Assembly (NCBI GenBank): GCA_905116865.2
Contig: CAJHNH020002013.1
Span: 402,001 to 466,000, forward strand
Direction of reading: 5' to 3'
Source: Candidula unifasciata
Lineage: Eukaryota; Mollusca; Gastropoda; Stylommatophora; Geomitridae
Length of the DNA: 64,000 nucleotides
A model generated the notes under the pieces. The model was not told where the DNA came from and did no database searches. It worked only from the letters and a program-made list of their open reading frames with translations. Numbering within the stretch: the stretch's first letter is position 1; each line of letters opens with the position of its first letter. Below are positions 10,061-19,399 of the stretch, piece by piece. Both the position numbers and the translations under genes were made by a program.

Positions 10061-10684
10061 CACTTTCAGCTCCAGTTAGTTTTCACTCTGACTGTAAAGC
10101 AATTTATTGCACAACTAACTAGCAAACAGTTATGTCCAAAGCTCTTCAAACTATAACTCCACGGAACAGAAGAACTTAGGATAACAATTACAATAGAGCT
10201 AGTCCAGACCGGATTTAGATTTGACGAAGTCCTAAGCTGTATAAAGCCCCGAGGCCCCACTGTTTTAATTTATGCCAGTTAATCTTAAAAGAATTTTCAA
10301 AAATATGAATACTGGAAATATGTTGTCGTTTAATTTTTATTAAAAAAAAAATAATAAAGAATTTATTTTCAAAGTCACATAAATTATATTAAATAATCCT
10401 CAAAAAGTACTATACGTTACAACTAATCACATGTTTGATTTATTTCCCAGTCATCGATTATTCATCACAGGATATGCTATTTAAGATGTCACTTCCTGTA
10501 CACATAATGCTAAGTGCAAACATTTTTTCTTGAGCCATAGTATGCCCAATAAGCCTAGAGACGTGGAAAAAGGTCCTTTACTTTAATTTACATCGTTGCT
10601 CTCAGTTCATATTTTTTTTTTTAATTCATTTTAGCTGTGAAAATTATCTTTCTCTTGAACAATGTGTTACCATTAGACTGACCA

Positions 10685-11060
10685 TGGGCTCCCAAAAATA
10701 ATCTTCTATGGTGAGATACATGAAGGTCGACGTTCTCATGGGGGCCAGAAAAAGCGCTTCAATGACACACTAAAGGCATCACTGAAAGCCTTCAGGATAA
10801 ACCCTGACACCTGGGAGGCTGCAACACAAGTCCGGACTTTATGGCGCATATATATCCGAGAAGGTGCAAAGATCTACGGGGCATCTAGAACAAGGGCAGC
10901 TGAACAGCGAAGACAGGCCAGAAAGAAGCGTCAAACAGGCCTTCTGTCTAAAGACACTGTGCCCTGCCCTCATTGTCCTAGACTCTTCCTGGCACGTACT
11001 GGACATATGTCACCTCCGGACTCACAAACATTCAACTGCTTTTTCATGACGAACGAACCA
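10685..11060 (+). pseudogene. LINE 3' end with terminal zinc-finger-like motif
   Basis: The plus frame near 10693 onwards reads KIIFYGEIHEGRRSHGGQKK, then FNDTLKASLKAF and an A-T-Q-V-R-T-L-W-R segment. It ends in CPHCPRLFLARTGHM, a degraded C2H2-like finger. The same C-terminal architecture appears at 16490-16885 (minus) and 56401-57060 (plus), so these are copies of one LINE lineage. A short shift near the end breaks the frame. Confidence 0.8.
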
Positions 11061-11339
11061 TTAGACGTAAGAATCGTCGTAATATTGCTTCAACATTAGG
11101 CAAAAAATCCCGAGTCTTTTCTTCAAAGATGATTTAATACAGAATGAGAATTTGTTCCGCTTGTTTATTTTAAAGGATAATTCTGCTAGATGTAATGAAG
11201 GCCGTGCCTCAGTTCACTCGCGTGGTTAACAACAGCGTGTGAATACTCTTTTCTTAAGGTATTTACTGATTTATGTAGCTGTCCCTCTAAAACTTATAAT
11301 TTCCCTTAAGACCCTGCTGATTTTGAGGTCCTAATGTGT

Positions 11340-11362
11340 AGTTTTTTTTTTTTTTTTTTTTG
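11340..11362. repeat. Poly(T) tract
   Basis: About 21 consecutive T, possibly the tail of a minus-strand retroposon. No element body was recognised beside it. Confidence 0.6.
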
Positions 11363-11506
11363 CATATACCCAAAGCCAGCAATATGTGAGTCTGCGTCAC
11401 TACTGTGTGAAAGAATGTGCTTAGAAAAGTTTTATTATGAAAGGAATTACAGTTAAACACATGGTGAGTTACTTGGTACCGAATGAGTTAAATAGAAGAT
11501 AGTGTA

Positions 11507-11512
<6 letters not shown>

Positions 11513-11562
<50 letters not shown>

Positions 11563-11580
11563 TCTCTCTCTCTCTCTCTG
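11513..11580. repeat. (TC)n microsatellite
   Basis: About 30 TC repeats with one interruption. Confidence 0.95.
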
Positions 11581-11989
11581 TTTCTTTCTCTGATGTCAAA
11601 TGCATTTTTACAAATGTTCACACCACATGCATTTATATTAACAATAATATTGTTAAATAAAAATCTCGGAACTAAGGCATTTGTAGACTTCGCTAACTGT
11701 TTAAATAAGTAAATTATAGAAGTTAACGACACAGTTAAGTTTATTCTGCATCTCGACCTTTTATTTATACCGATTTCTTACCGATACATCATAATAACGA
11801 AAGCTAATAACAGACTCCTCCATTAGGTTGTTCCGTGAATGTATGGATTTGATGACCTTCTCAAGCAGACGCTCTCATTATCGTATGTCTTTCACAAAAG
11901 AACCCACAAATTGCAATGGGCTTTCATGTCTTCGGTCGGACCACTTACAGAAGTCTGGCATTGTTTTTCAATACGATGTAAGTAAAGTC

Positions 11990-12225
11990 AACAAGTAAAG
12001 GGCTGTTTTTACACAAATGGCGCACGGGCAGAGCATATGATGCTGGGCTCATATTTGTGAACAGTCGGCACTCGATGGGTGATGTGATCTGCGCCACACC
12101 GGCCGCCTTTACTTTCCATGACATTTTAGGTTGTGTAAGCTAGGATCCAAGGTCAATTTTAGAAACGAGATCGATGCAGATTCGAATCTAAGACCTTCGG
12201 ACCCGTAAGCGATCGTCTAGTCCAT
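11990..12225 (-). mobile_element. SINE, family C
   Basis: The core 'cggcactcgatgggtgatgtg...gccggccgcctttactt' matches 15125-15392 and 15983-16265. The right end carries a degraded tRNA-like B-box region (agattcgaatctaag) read on the minus strand. Confidence 0.75.
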
Positions 12226-12227
12226 GG

Positions 12228-12400
12228 CTATTAAACTGGCGGCCCGCGGGATAGCTAGTGGCCCGTGGATGGTTGCCAGTTGTTGTATTAATGATCTTCC
12301 TACTCTGCGGCTCAGGGCCTCTGTCCAACGACGATCCTAATGATCACCATTTTGGCCCCTGAGTGAACTTAGCTGCATCTGACTAGTCTGGCCTGTACTA
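12228..12400. mobile_element. Old hAT-like MITE remnant
   Basis: 'ggctattaaactggcggccc' resembles the inner end of the 8065-8230 MITE (GGCTATTCAACTAGTGGCCC). The remainder is GC-rich and similarly arranged. Terminal repeats are decayed. Confidence 0.4.
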
Positions 12401-12511
12401 TAGCAAGGTTCCCCAGAGTCGATGATTAAAACATACATTTCTCTGATGCGCATTTCCCCTCTCCAAACATCGCAGCAAAAACGTTGCTATCTCAGTATTC
12501 GCAACTGCATG

Positions 12512-12542
12512 TAACCCCCCCCCCCCACCCCTTTTCCCCCCT
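12512..12542. repeat. Poly(C) tract
   Basis: A run of C interrupted once, followed by cttttcccccc. Another recurrent C homopolymer. Confidence 0.75.
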
Positions 12543-12904
12543 CTGTGTGTGTTTGTGTGTGTGTATGTGTGCATATATTGGCAAATTAGGAAATCTTGAT
12601 TCTGAATTCAGTATGTGTGTGTATGTATGAATGTCCGAGAACAGGCTGTATGTATCCTTTCCTGCCAGTGTGGCGTCCAGTTTCAGTAATTGTTTCCACC
12701 AACGTGTTATGTGTGCGCCCACTGTGTAGCAGGTGAGTGTCTGTAAGCTGCCCCTGGTGTAATTGTCTGTCTGTCTGTTTCTGTCTGTCTGTCTGTTCTG
12801 AATGTGTCTGTCTGTTGTCTGTATGTCTGTCTGTCTGTATGTCTGTATGTATGTGTGTGTGTGTGTGTGTGTGTTCTGTCTGTCTTCTGTATGTCTGTCT
12901 GTCC

Positions 12905-12963
<59 letters not shown>

Positions 12964-13210
12964 GTGTGTCTGGATGGATGGATGGATGGATGGATGTATG
13001 GATGTCTGTATGTCTGTATGTCTGGATGTCTGATGTGTGGATGTGTGTGTGTGGTGTGTGTGTGTGTGTGTGTGTGTGTGTCCTGTCTGTGTGTCTGCCT
13101 GCCTGTGTGTGCGTCTGTCGTGTGTGTCTGTCTGCGTGTCGTGCTGTGTGTCTGTCCTGTGCGTGTGTGTCTGTGTGTGTGTGTGTGTGTATGGGGGTAT
13201 GTGGGCAGGC
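12540..13210. repeat. Compound microsatellite: (TG)n, (TCTG)n, (GGAT)n
   Basis: (TCTG)n dominates at about 12765-12965, (GGAT)n at 12969-12996 and (GT)n at 13040-13190. Open frames of up to 309 codons across it in several frames are periodic translations, not genes. Confidence 0.95.
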
Positions 13211-13514
13211 AGGCAGGTGGGTAAGTAGGAAAGTATAAACGCTTCAGGTGCAAGTATACTGAAATAAAGTCATCCCATAAGGTCACTAGACACACGCACA
13301 CAACAGGAAACATTTTTAACTGTAACAGACAAATGAGTGTAGGCGCAACACTGACAGAAATCTCAGCGATGCAGAATGGCGTTATTATCTGTCTCCCGTA
13401 TCCTGCTTTGAAAATGTGCACGCTTGTCGTGGAAATGTTTCCAGTCTGGGCAGTGTTAATGGTCCTTGCAATTGTGTGTGTGCAGAATTTTCATTTATTA
13501 TTTATTATATACAC

Positions 13515-13990
13515 AAACGCGCAGGCACATGACATTAACACAGGCACACGGCAAAAACACAGACACGCGACATTAACACAGGCACACGGCATTAACACAG
13601 ACACACGGCAAAAAAAAAAAAAAAAACCTGACACACGACATTAACACAGGCACCCGACATTAACACAGGCACGCGACATTAACACAGGCACACGGCATTA
13701 ACACAGGCACACGGCATAAACACAGGCACACGGCATAAACACAGGCACATGGCAAAAAACACAGGCACACAACATTAACACAGGCACACGGGATAAACAC
13801 AGGCACACGGCCTAAACACAGGCACATGGCCCCCCAAAAAAAAACACACACACACTGACACATGAAATTAACACAGGCACGCGACATTAACACAGGCACA
13901 CGACATAAACACACGCACACGGCATAAACACAGGCACATGGCAAAAAACACAGGCACACAACATTAACACAGGCACACAGCACGAACACA
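13515..13990. repeat. 19-bp minisatellite
   Basis: The unit is of the type cattaacacaggcacacgg, repeated with variants (cataaacacaggcacatgg). It is interrupted by an A-run (about 13609-13626) and by C/A runs near 13830. Around 20 units. Confidence 0.9.
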
Positions 13991-14238
13991 CTTTACCAGA
14001 TTTACACAAGTGGTTTCCTCATTTGAAAACAAAAGTATCTAGGACGAAGGGACCATCAAGTTGTGAATGTCTGTGAGCGCGTGCGTCTTTGTGTGTGTAC
14101 GCGCGCTTGTTTGAGCGTGCGTATTGCATACTTCAATAGGGCCTTTATTTTTCCCTCTTCACGATTGCAGCCCTAAAGATGAACACCTAGTGGCTCACGG
14201 AGCCTCTATTCGGGTGATAATGCAACAAACAGGTTCAA

Positions 14239-14257
14239 CCCCCCCCCCCCCCCCCCA

Positions 14258-14296
<39 letters not shown>

Positions 14297-14308
14297 AAAA
14301 AAAAAAAA
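14239..14308. repeat. Poly(C)/poly(A) tract (70 bp)
   Basis: Some 47 C with one A at 14257, then 22 A. It is the longest C homopolymer in the window and prone to assembly length error. Confidence 0.9.
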
Positions 14309-14489
14309 CATACAACTGTTGTATTAGCGATCCAAAAAATTACCAAGTAACCAGCAGTCTAATGTAAGAGGGTTGCAGACTGTAGTTATTTTGTTGGTGT
14401 TTATGTTGTCACGTCTTCTACAGTTATTCTACAACCGATCATTTACCTTTATGAAGCAGACTACTAAACGACGTCGAATGTTGAATGGT

Positions 14490-14745
14490 GAATTAGGAAT
14501 CGACATCACGGCACTCGGGACACTTCTGTAAGTGCTCAGTTCCCATCTTCAGCAGCAAGCGAAAAGTTCCAGTTCTGATGGTACCAGTAACCGTCGGATT
14601 GTATATCCGCCTCATCCTTCCCCTGAGTGTTAAGCGACGGCCAGATCCCCTGGTAGCTCCTCGCAGCGAGATTATCATTAGTCCTTAATGATATATATGC
14701 GCCTCCCCACTGTTCACTTGCTCCCAAAGGGCCCTCAAAATATCT
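14490..14745 (-). mobile_element. Dispersed repeat, family F
   Basis: The reverse complement contains gttactggtaccatcagaac, 'ttgctgctgaagatgggaact' and 'gtgccgtgatgtcgattcc'. It aligns with 52610-52740 and 7715-7955. Confidence 0.7.
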
Positions 14746-14779
14746 AACGTCAAATAGATATTAACTTCATGCCCTCATT

Positions 14780-15070
14780 ATCATGTGGTAGGTCCTTTGC
14801 AAAACCTCGCTCTCATCACGGTCTACCTGATAGAAACCACGTCTCTCACCAACTCTGCCACTTCATGCTCTTTCACACTCAAATTGTCACTTATATCCTG
14901 TGCCCATCTTTGTATTGGTCGTCCTAGGTCCCTCTTTCCTGATACCATACCTTCTGCTGTTATTCTGTTCAGTCCACCATGGCGCTTGATATGACCAAAA
15001 TATTCCAGTTTCCAGACAAGCTCCTTTTTACTAGCCAATCTTCCTAGATGTTCAGATTTTGTTTAGAATG
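14780..15070 (-). pseudogene. LINE 3'-end fragment
   Basis: The minus frame reads KLEYFGHIKRHGGLNRITAE then GMVSGKRDLGRPIQRWAQDI, the FGH-(I/V)-x-R ... GKR-x-x-GRP-x-x-RW signature of LINE C-termini. The related 34262-34600 copy has FGH replaced by SSHIKRHNRLERIVAEGMV. Only the last third of the reverse-transcriptase open frame is present. Confidence 0.8.
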
Positions 15071-15124
15071 TCGGTATTTGCTTTTCTTCGGTATGCAACA
15101 TTGAACTTACCTACATTTGGTTGT

Positions 15125-15392
15125 TGTTAAGTAAAGTAAAGAACCTTTTTCCACGCTTTCATTCCACGCCTATATTTTCTTTTACATCAATCGGCACTGG
15201 GTGGATGATGTGGTTAGCATCACGCCGGCCGCCTTTACTTCCCAGGACTGTACCTCGATCCACTCAAGCCTGGGTCGACCTGGGAGCCAATGTCATTTTT
15301 GAGTAAAAGGTCCCGCTTCGTCAGGACCCGAACCCAAGACCTTCCGATCCGCAGTCGAGCATCAAACCGCTACATCACAGCGACTCACACGA
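15125..15392 (-). mobile_element. SINE, family C, near full-length
   Basis: The minus strand starts with a tRNA-like head at about 15392 (gtcgctgtgatgtagcggtt ... gtcttgggttcgggtcctg as A- and B-box-like parts). It ends in a 'taaagtaaag' tail. Aligns with 15983-16265 throughout. Confidence 0.8.
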
Positions 15393-15596
15393 TTTTCTAG
15401 GCATTACATTTTTCACTACTGCAATCAAAGACACTAGTCCTTGACTAGACACTTTGGGCTGAGCAGAGGAACTTTTAGATCTAAAAAGAGAGGAAGAAAA
15501 AATATTGAAAATAACGTTTTCCCTTCGGGAACTAAAGTAAAGAGGTCACAATCAACAATACGTTGCACAATTTCTTGACTAGCACTTGCCTGTGTA

Positions 15597-15626
15597 TTGT
15601 GTGTGTGTCTATGTGTGTCTGTATGT

Positions 15627-15725
<99 letters not shown>

Positions 15726-15745
15726 GGGGGGGGAGAGAGAGATTC
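15597..15745. repeat. (TG)n-(TA)n-(GA)n compound microsatellite
   Basis: A TG-rich lead is followed by about 28 TA repeats (15631-15686), then (GA)n to 15720, a G-run and more (GA)n. Frames reading IYIYIY or EREREREK across it are repeat translations. Confidence 0.95.
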
Positions 15746-15982
15746 ATTTGAAACATGTTTCGCTGGCTTTATTACAAATACATAAAACACCAACAGGTGG
15801 GGCCGAATTGACAAAAAAAAAAAAAAAGAAGTTTATTTTGAATGAATTATGCACCATATGTTTGTCAGAAACAGTCACCGTAGACATTCAGGCAAGCATC
15901 CAGTTGTGTATCCATGCAATGAATGCCGTCCGCAACAAAAAAAATCCGGCTGCTCATGGGGCCAAGTGTTTACCGACTTAAT

Positions 15983-16265
15983 GGCAGGTAAAGGTAAAGA
16001 TCCCTTTTCCACGCCTTTAGTCGTATTGGGCATATAGGGCTAGACCTATATTTTATAGACCAATCGGCACTTGGTGGGTGATGTGGTCAGCATCACGCCG
16101 GCCTCTATTACTTCACAGGACTGCACCTGGTACCCACTCAAGGCTGGGTCGACCTGGGAGTCAAGGTCATTTTGTTTAGAAAAAAAGTCTGGCTCCGTTA
16201 AGAATCAAACCCACGACCTTCTTATCCGCAGGCTGGTGTCTAACCGCCAACGCCACGGCGACTCC
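15983..16265 (-). mobile_element. SINE, family C, full-length with target duplication
   Basis: The minus strand begins ggagtcgccgtggcgttggc, and a B-box-like gtgggtttgattc lies about 50 bases in. It ends in a 'tacctttacctgcc' tail. The direct repeat acttaat at 15976-15982 and 16266-16272 flanks it. The best-preserved member of this family. Confidence 0.85.
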
Positions 16266-16489
16266 ACTTAATTATAGGTACTCTCTGTAAATAGCCATCC
16301 GTTTTCAATTTATTACGAACAAACTTTTGAACTGTGGAACAATCCGGCCATTTTATCAACGGTCAGAAACAGAATCTATGCACCATGGAACGATAAACAC
16401 TTGCTCTTTTATCCATTGGTAAGTTGTTCGTTTATCAGGAGCAATAAAGACCACTTTCATTCAAAGTAGTAATGATCAATGATTATTAT

Positions 16490-16885
16490 GATAACGAAGG
16501 TGGCTGATTAGTCCAATATGAGCCCTGCAAGTTCTTGAGCAGTGCAGACAACAGGTGGAAGCCGCAATAAGTGTAGGATTAGCGACATGTTTCTTTGTAG
16601 TCTACCTGCGCCTCTCTTGCCTGTGCAACCTCCACTGCCTGACAGGCTGATGCACCATGTCTGAGGGATGCGCGCCATCCAGAACGGCCCTGTATAGCAG
16701 CCTCCAATTTCGCTGTGTTGATGCCAAAAGAATTGAGAGGTGTCCTCATAGTGCCTTTTTCTGTCACCCCTGGTACCTCTTCCCTTCCTGGAGCTCGCCA
16801 TCAAATACTCCTTTTTGGGAGGCGATAGTCTGGCAAGCTAGCTAGGTGACCAGACCAACGCAGCAGATAATTCGTCAGTATCGTG
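16490..16885 (-). pseudogene. LINE 3' end with terminal zinc-finger-like motif
   Basis: The minus strand, with frame changes, gives LRWSGHLASLPDYRLPKRSI, NSFGINTAKLEAAIQGRSGW and RASLRHGASACQ. It ends in CLHCSRTCRAHIGLISHLRY then HNNH and a stop. The last part is a C2H2-like finger matching the ends at 10970 and 56990. It is the most complete terminus of the three copies. Confidence 0.75.
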
Positions 16886-17027
16886 TGGATGCTAGGCAGG
16901 TTTGCCTTATTGGTAAGTACGTTTCACATGACTTTGACATGAAACTGTTCAGCGCATGCAGTTATGCACTGTGCTGATCAAACGCGTTTAAATGAATGCG
17001 GCGGTTTTATACACACACACATTCATA

Positions 17028-17035
<8 letters not shown>

Positions 17036-17093
<58 letters not shown>

Positions 17094-17102
17094 ATAAACA
17101 CG

Positions 17103-17175
<73 letters not shown>

Positions 17176-17200
17176 ACACACACATACATACGTACATACA
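17036..17200. repeat. Two (TA)n blocks
   Basis: (TA)n at about 17036-17090 and 17109-17176 are separated by an 'aacataaacacgcataca' spacer and followed by (ATAC/CACA)n. Confidence 0.95.
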
Positions 17201-17349
17201 TACGAACATACATACATACATACACACGCATATGAATAGAAGAAGATGTCGCTATGATATTAAGATGTGTTAGCGAGACATGAGTGATACACGGTTTGAG
17301 GTGGATTACTGGGAACATAAACCGTGTTGCATGTTTTAAAAAAAGGGCG

Positions 17350-17365
17350 TAGGGTGGGGGGGGAG
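17350..17365. repeat. G-rich tract
   Basis: 'gggtggggggggaggggtc', a short G-run of the recurrent type. Confidence 0.7.
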
Positions 17366-17474
17366 GGGTCAGGAGGAGAACAGGGATAAAGGAAAGCATA
17401 ATTGCAGGCAGGTTAAGAGCTGGACGTCTGAGAAAGAAAAAAAAAAAAAGCACGGTCACGAGGACGTCAGTTGT

Positions 17475-17585
17475 CTTGAAATCCCGTGCTTTAATTGTTA
17501 GGGAATGTTCTCAATGCAAGCTTGCCTTGCCTCTTCATAGCCCATAATAACTCTATCGTCTGGAAAGATGAAAAGATGCCAACTA
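17475..17585 (-). mobile_element. Dispersed repeat, family B
   Basis: 'tctatcgtctggaaagatga' and the preceding 'gccttgcctcttcatagccc' align with the 6285-6425 copy. Confidence 0.55.
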
Positions 17586-17634
17586 TAATTAAAAATCCCT
17601 GAGGTTTTTGAGGTTCTGAGATTTTGAACAACGG

Positions 17635-18013
17635 ATCAACATCATGGCACACGGGTGTAACCCATAAGTGCTCCGTTCTTCTTCTAACTCAAGTCGAGTC
17701 CGAAGAAGCTCAGCACAGTGCACAGGCTCTGTAGCACTGGCGAGGATCCTGAAATACTTTGGGTAGATTTTTCACTCCAAATTTTACCGGGGCAGCGCTG
17801 TTAGGCTACTCTTTTCGATTTCCAACTACCAAGGGATTTTGCTACGTGCGCATCTATGCACGCGGGGTTCTAACCTCACTACCAAGGAGACCAGGGGGAA
17901 ATTACTAGAAGGTCAAGTCCACGTGAAAAAAAATCCCATCCTTTACAGGGGATTGAACCCGAAACCTCTAGCACTCGAGGCGGACGCCATGCCTCGAGAC
18001 CACGCAGCTCCCT
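17635..18013 (-). mobile_element. tRNA-derived SINE, family I
   Basis: The minus strand starts agggagctgcgtggtctcga (A-box-like), followed by gtttcgggttcaatcccctg (B box). The body, with 'taaccataagtgct', 'agtccgaagaa' and 'gaggatcctgaaatac' read on the plus strand, recurs at 63240-63505. The tail resembles that of 53371-53671. No clear target duplication. Confidence 0.75.
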
Positions 18014-18039
18014 AAAATTCATTGAGAACGTTCATAATG

Positions 18040-18150
18040 TTTTAAGTCGAGAGGATGAACTTCGCACATGTATTATCCTATATGACTCGGTCTCTCTCCA
18101 CAGAACCCCAGCCGCCTGCCAGCTGCGTAACTCTGACGACGATCCTCATC
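18040..18150 (-). mobile_element. Dispersed repeat, family G
   Basis: 'tatgactcggtctctctcca' with the following bases matches 47010-47150 and, inverted, 30330-30460. Confidence 0.55.
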
Positions 18151-18154
18151 GCCA

Positions 18155-18776
18155 TTCTTTAAAAAAAAAAAAAAAAAAGCACTCGAGAACCGAAAGACGC
18201 TTTAGAACGTTAGGCAAACAGCGTGGTAACTTCCCCATGTTCGTAACAAGTGCAAACCGATTATCTTTATAAACAAAAACAAGTTGCTGGACAAAATGTC
18301 AGCGAACTCCGAAAAAGGAATAGAAACTAAAAATACGATCCAGCATGCTAAAAGAAAATTCTTGCCCTCTAAGCATCGAGCGCTATTAAAACCACGCGCA
18401 AGCAAGACAGACGCACTCACATTTAGCACTGACGAAACGAGCTCAGACGCCCGCGCAAGAACGCATTGTTGTGCTGATTTGACAAAGAAAAATGAACAAG
18501 AAAACACATTCTCTAGAATCACGTTGTAAGAGCTGAGGTGTTCGTTATTGATGAGTTGGGAGAAAAGCGAGTTTGTGGAGAATCTGTGTAGAGATATGGT
18601 GCCAAACAGGGAGCTGAGGTAAAAGCTGTTGTTCGTTTCCAACCGAATGTCGCAGGAACTGTGACGTAGTCGCGTCACCATTGGAGACACTGGCATTCCA
18701 GCCGGACTGGCGACAATTAGCCAGTTTGTGACGTCTTGGAGAATAATAAATCACAGGTACATGATGGGTTCGCTAT
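18155..18776. other. Unique sequence, no supported gene
   Basis: A 164-codon open frame (18202-18696, minus) and an 81-codon frame on the other strand (18284-18529) overlap here. Neither shows a recognisable domain or a repeat pattern. The longer one is open but has mixed hydrophobic stretches and no flanking splice signals I trust. I leave it uncalled. Confidence 0.3.
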
Positions 18777-19115
<339 letters not shown>

Positions 19116-19399
19116 TGTCGATACGTTATCAAAAGTCGGCACTCCTCACAAGGAGAATGAAGTCACCTGCATAGACAACGATAACCAGCAAGAATCTGTG
19201 GGACCCGTTCACCTTCGCTGCCTATTGAGCGAACACCTTCTGAAAATCTAAGTGGCGTGCACTTGAACAACAGATTTCAGGCTCTAAGTAAGGGAAATTG
19301 AAATTCAGGACGTGTTTTCCGTAACTACTGCCACTATAGACCAACAGCCGTCTCCGATATCTTCCACAGATAACAGACCAAAACACAAATGACGGTCAT

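Noticed and set aside
12492..13421. 309-codon open frame (minus) and several plus frames over 100 codons
   Set aside because: They are translations of (TG)n and (TCTG)n microsatellite. Every frame is open because the repeat lacks stops.
18202..18696. 164-codon minus open frame
   Set aside because: No recognisable domain and an overlapping open frame on the other strand. I could not find splice or start support.
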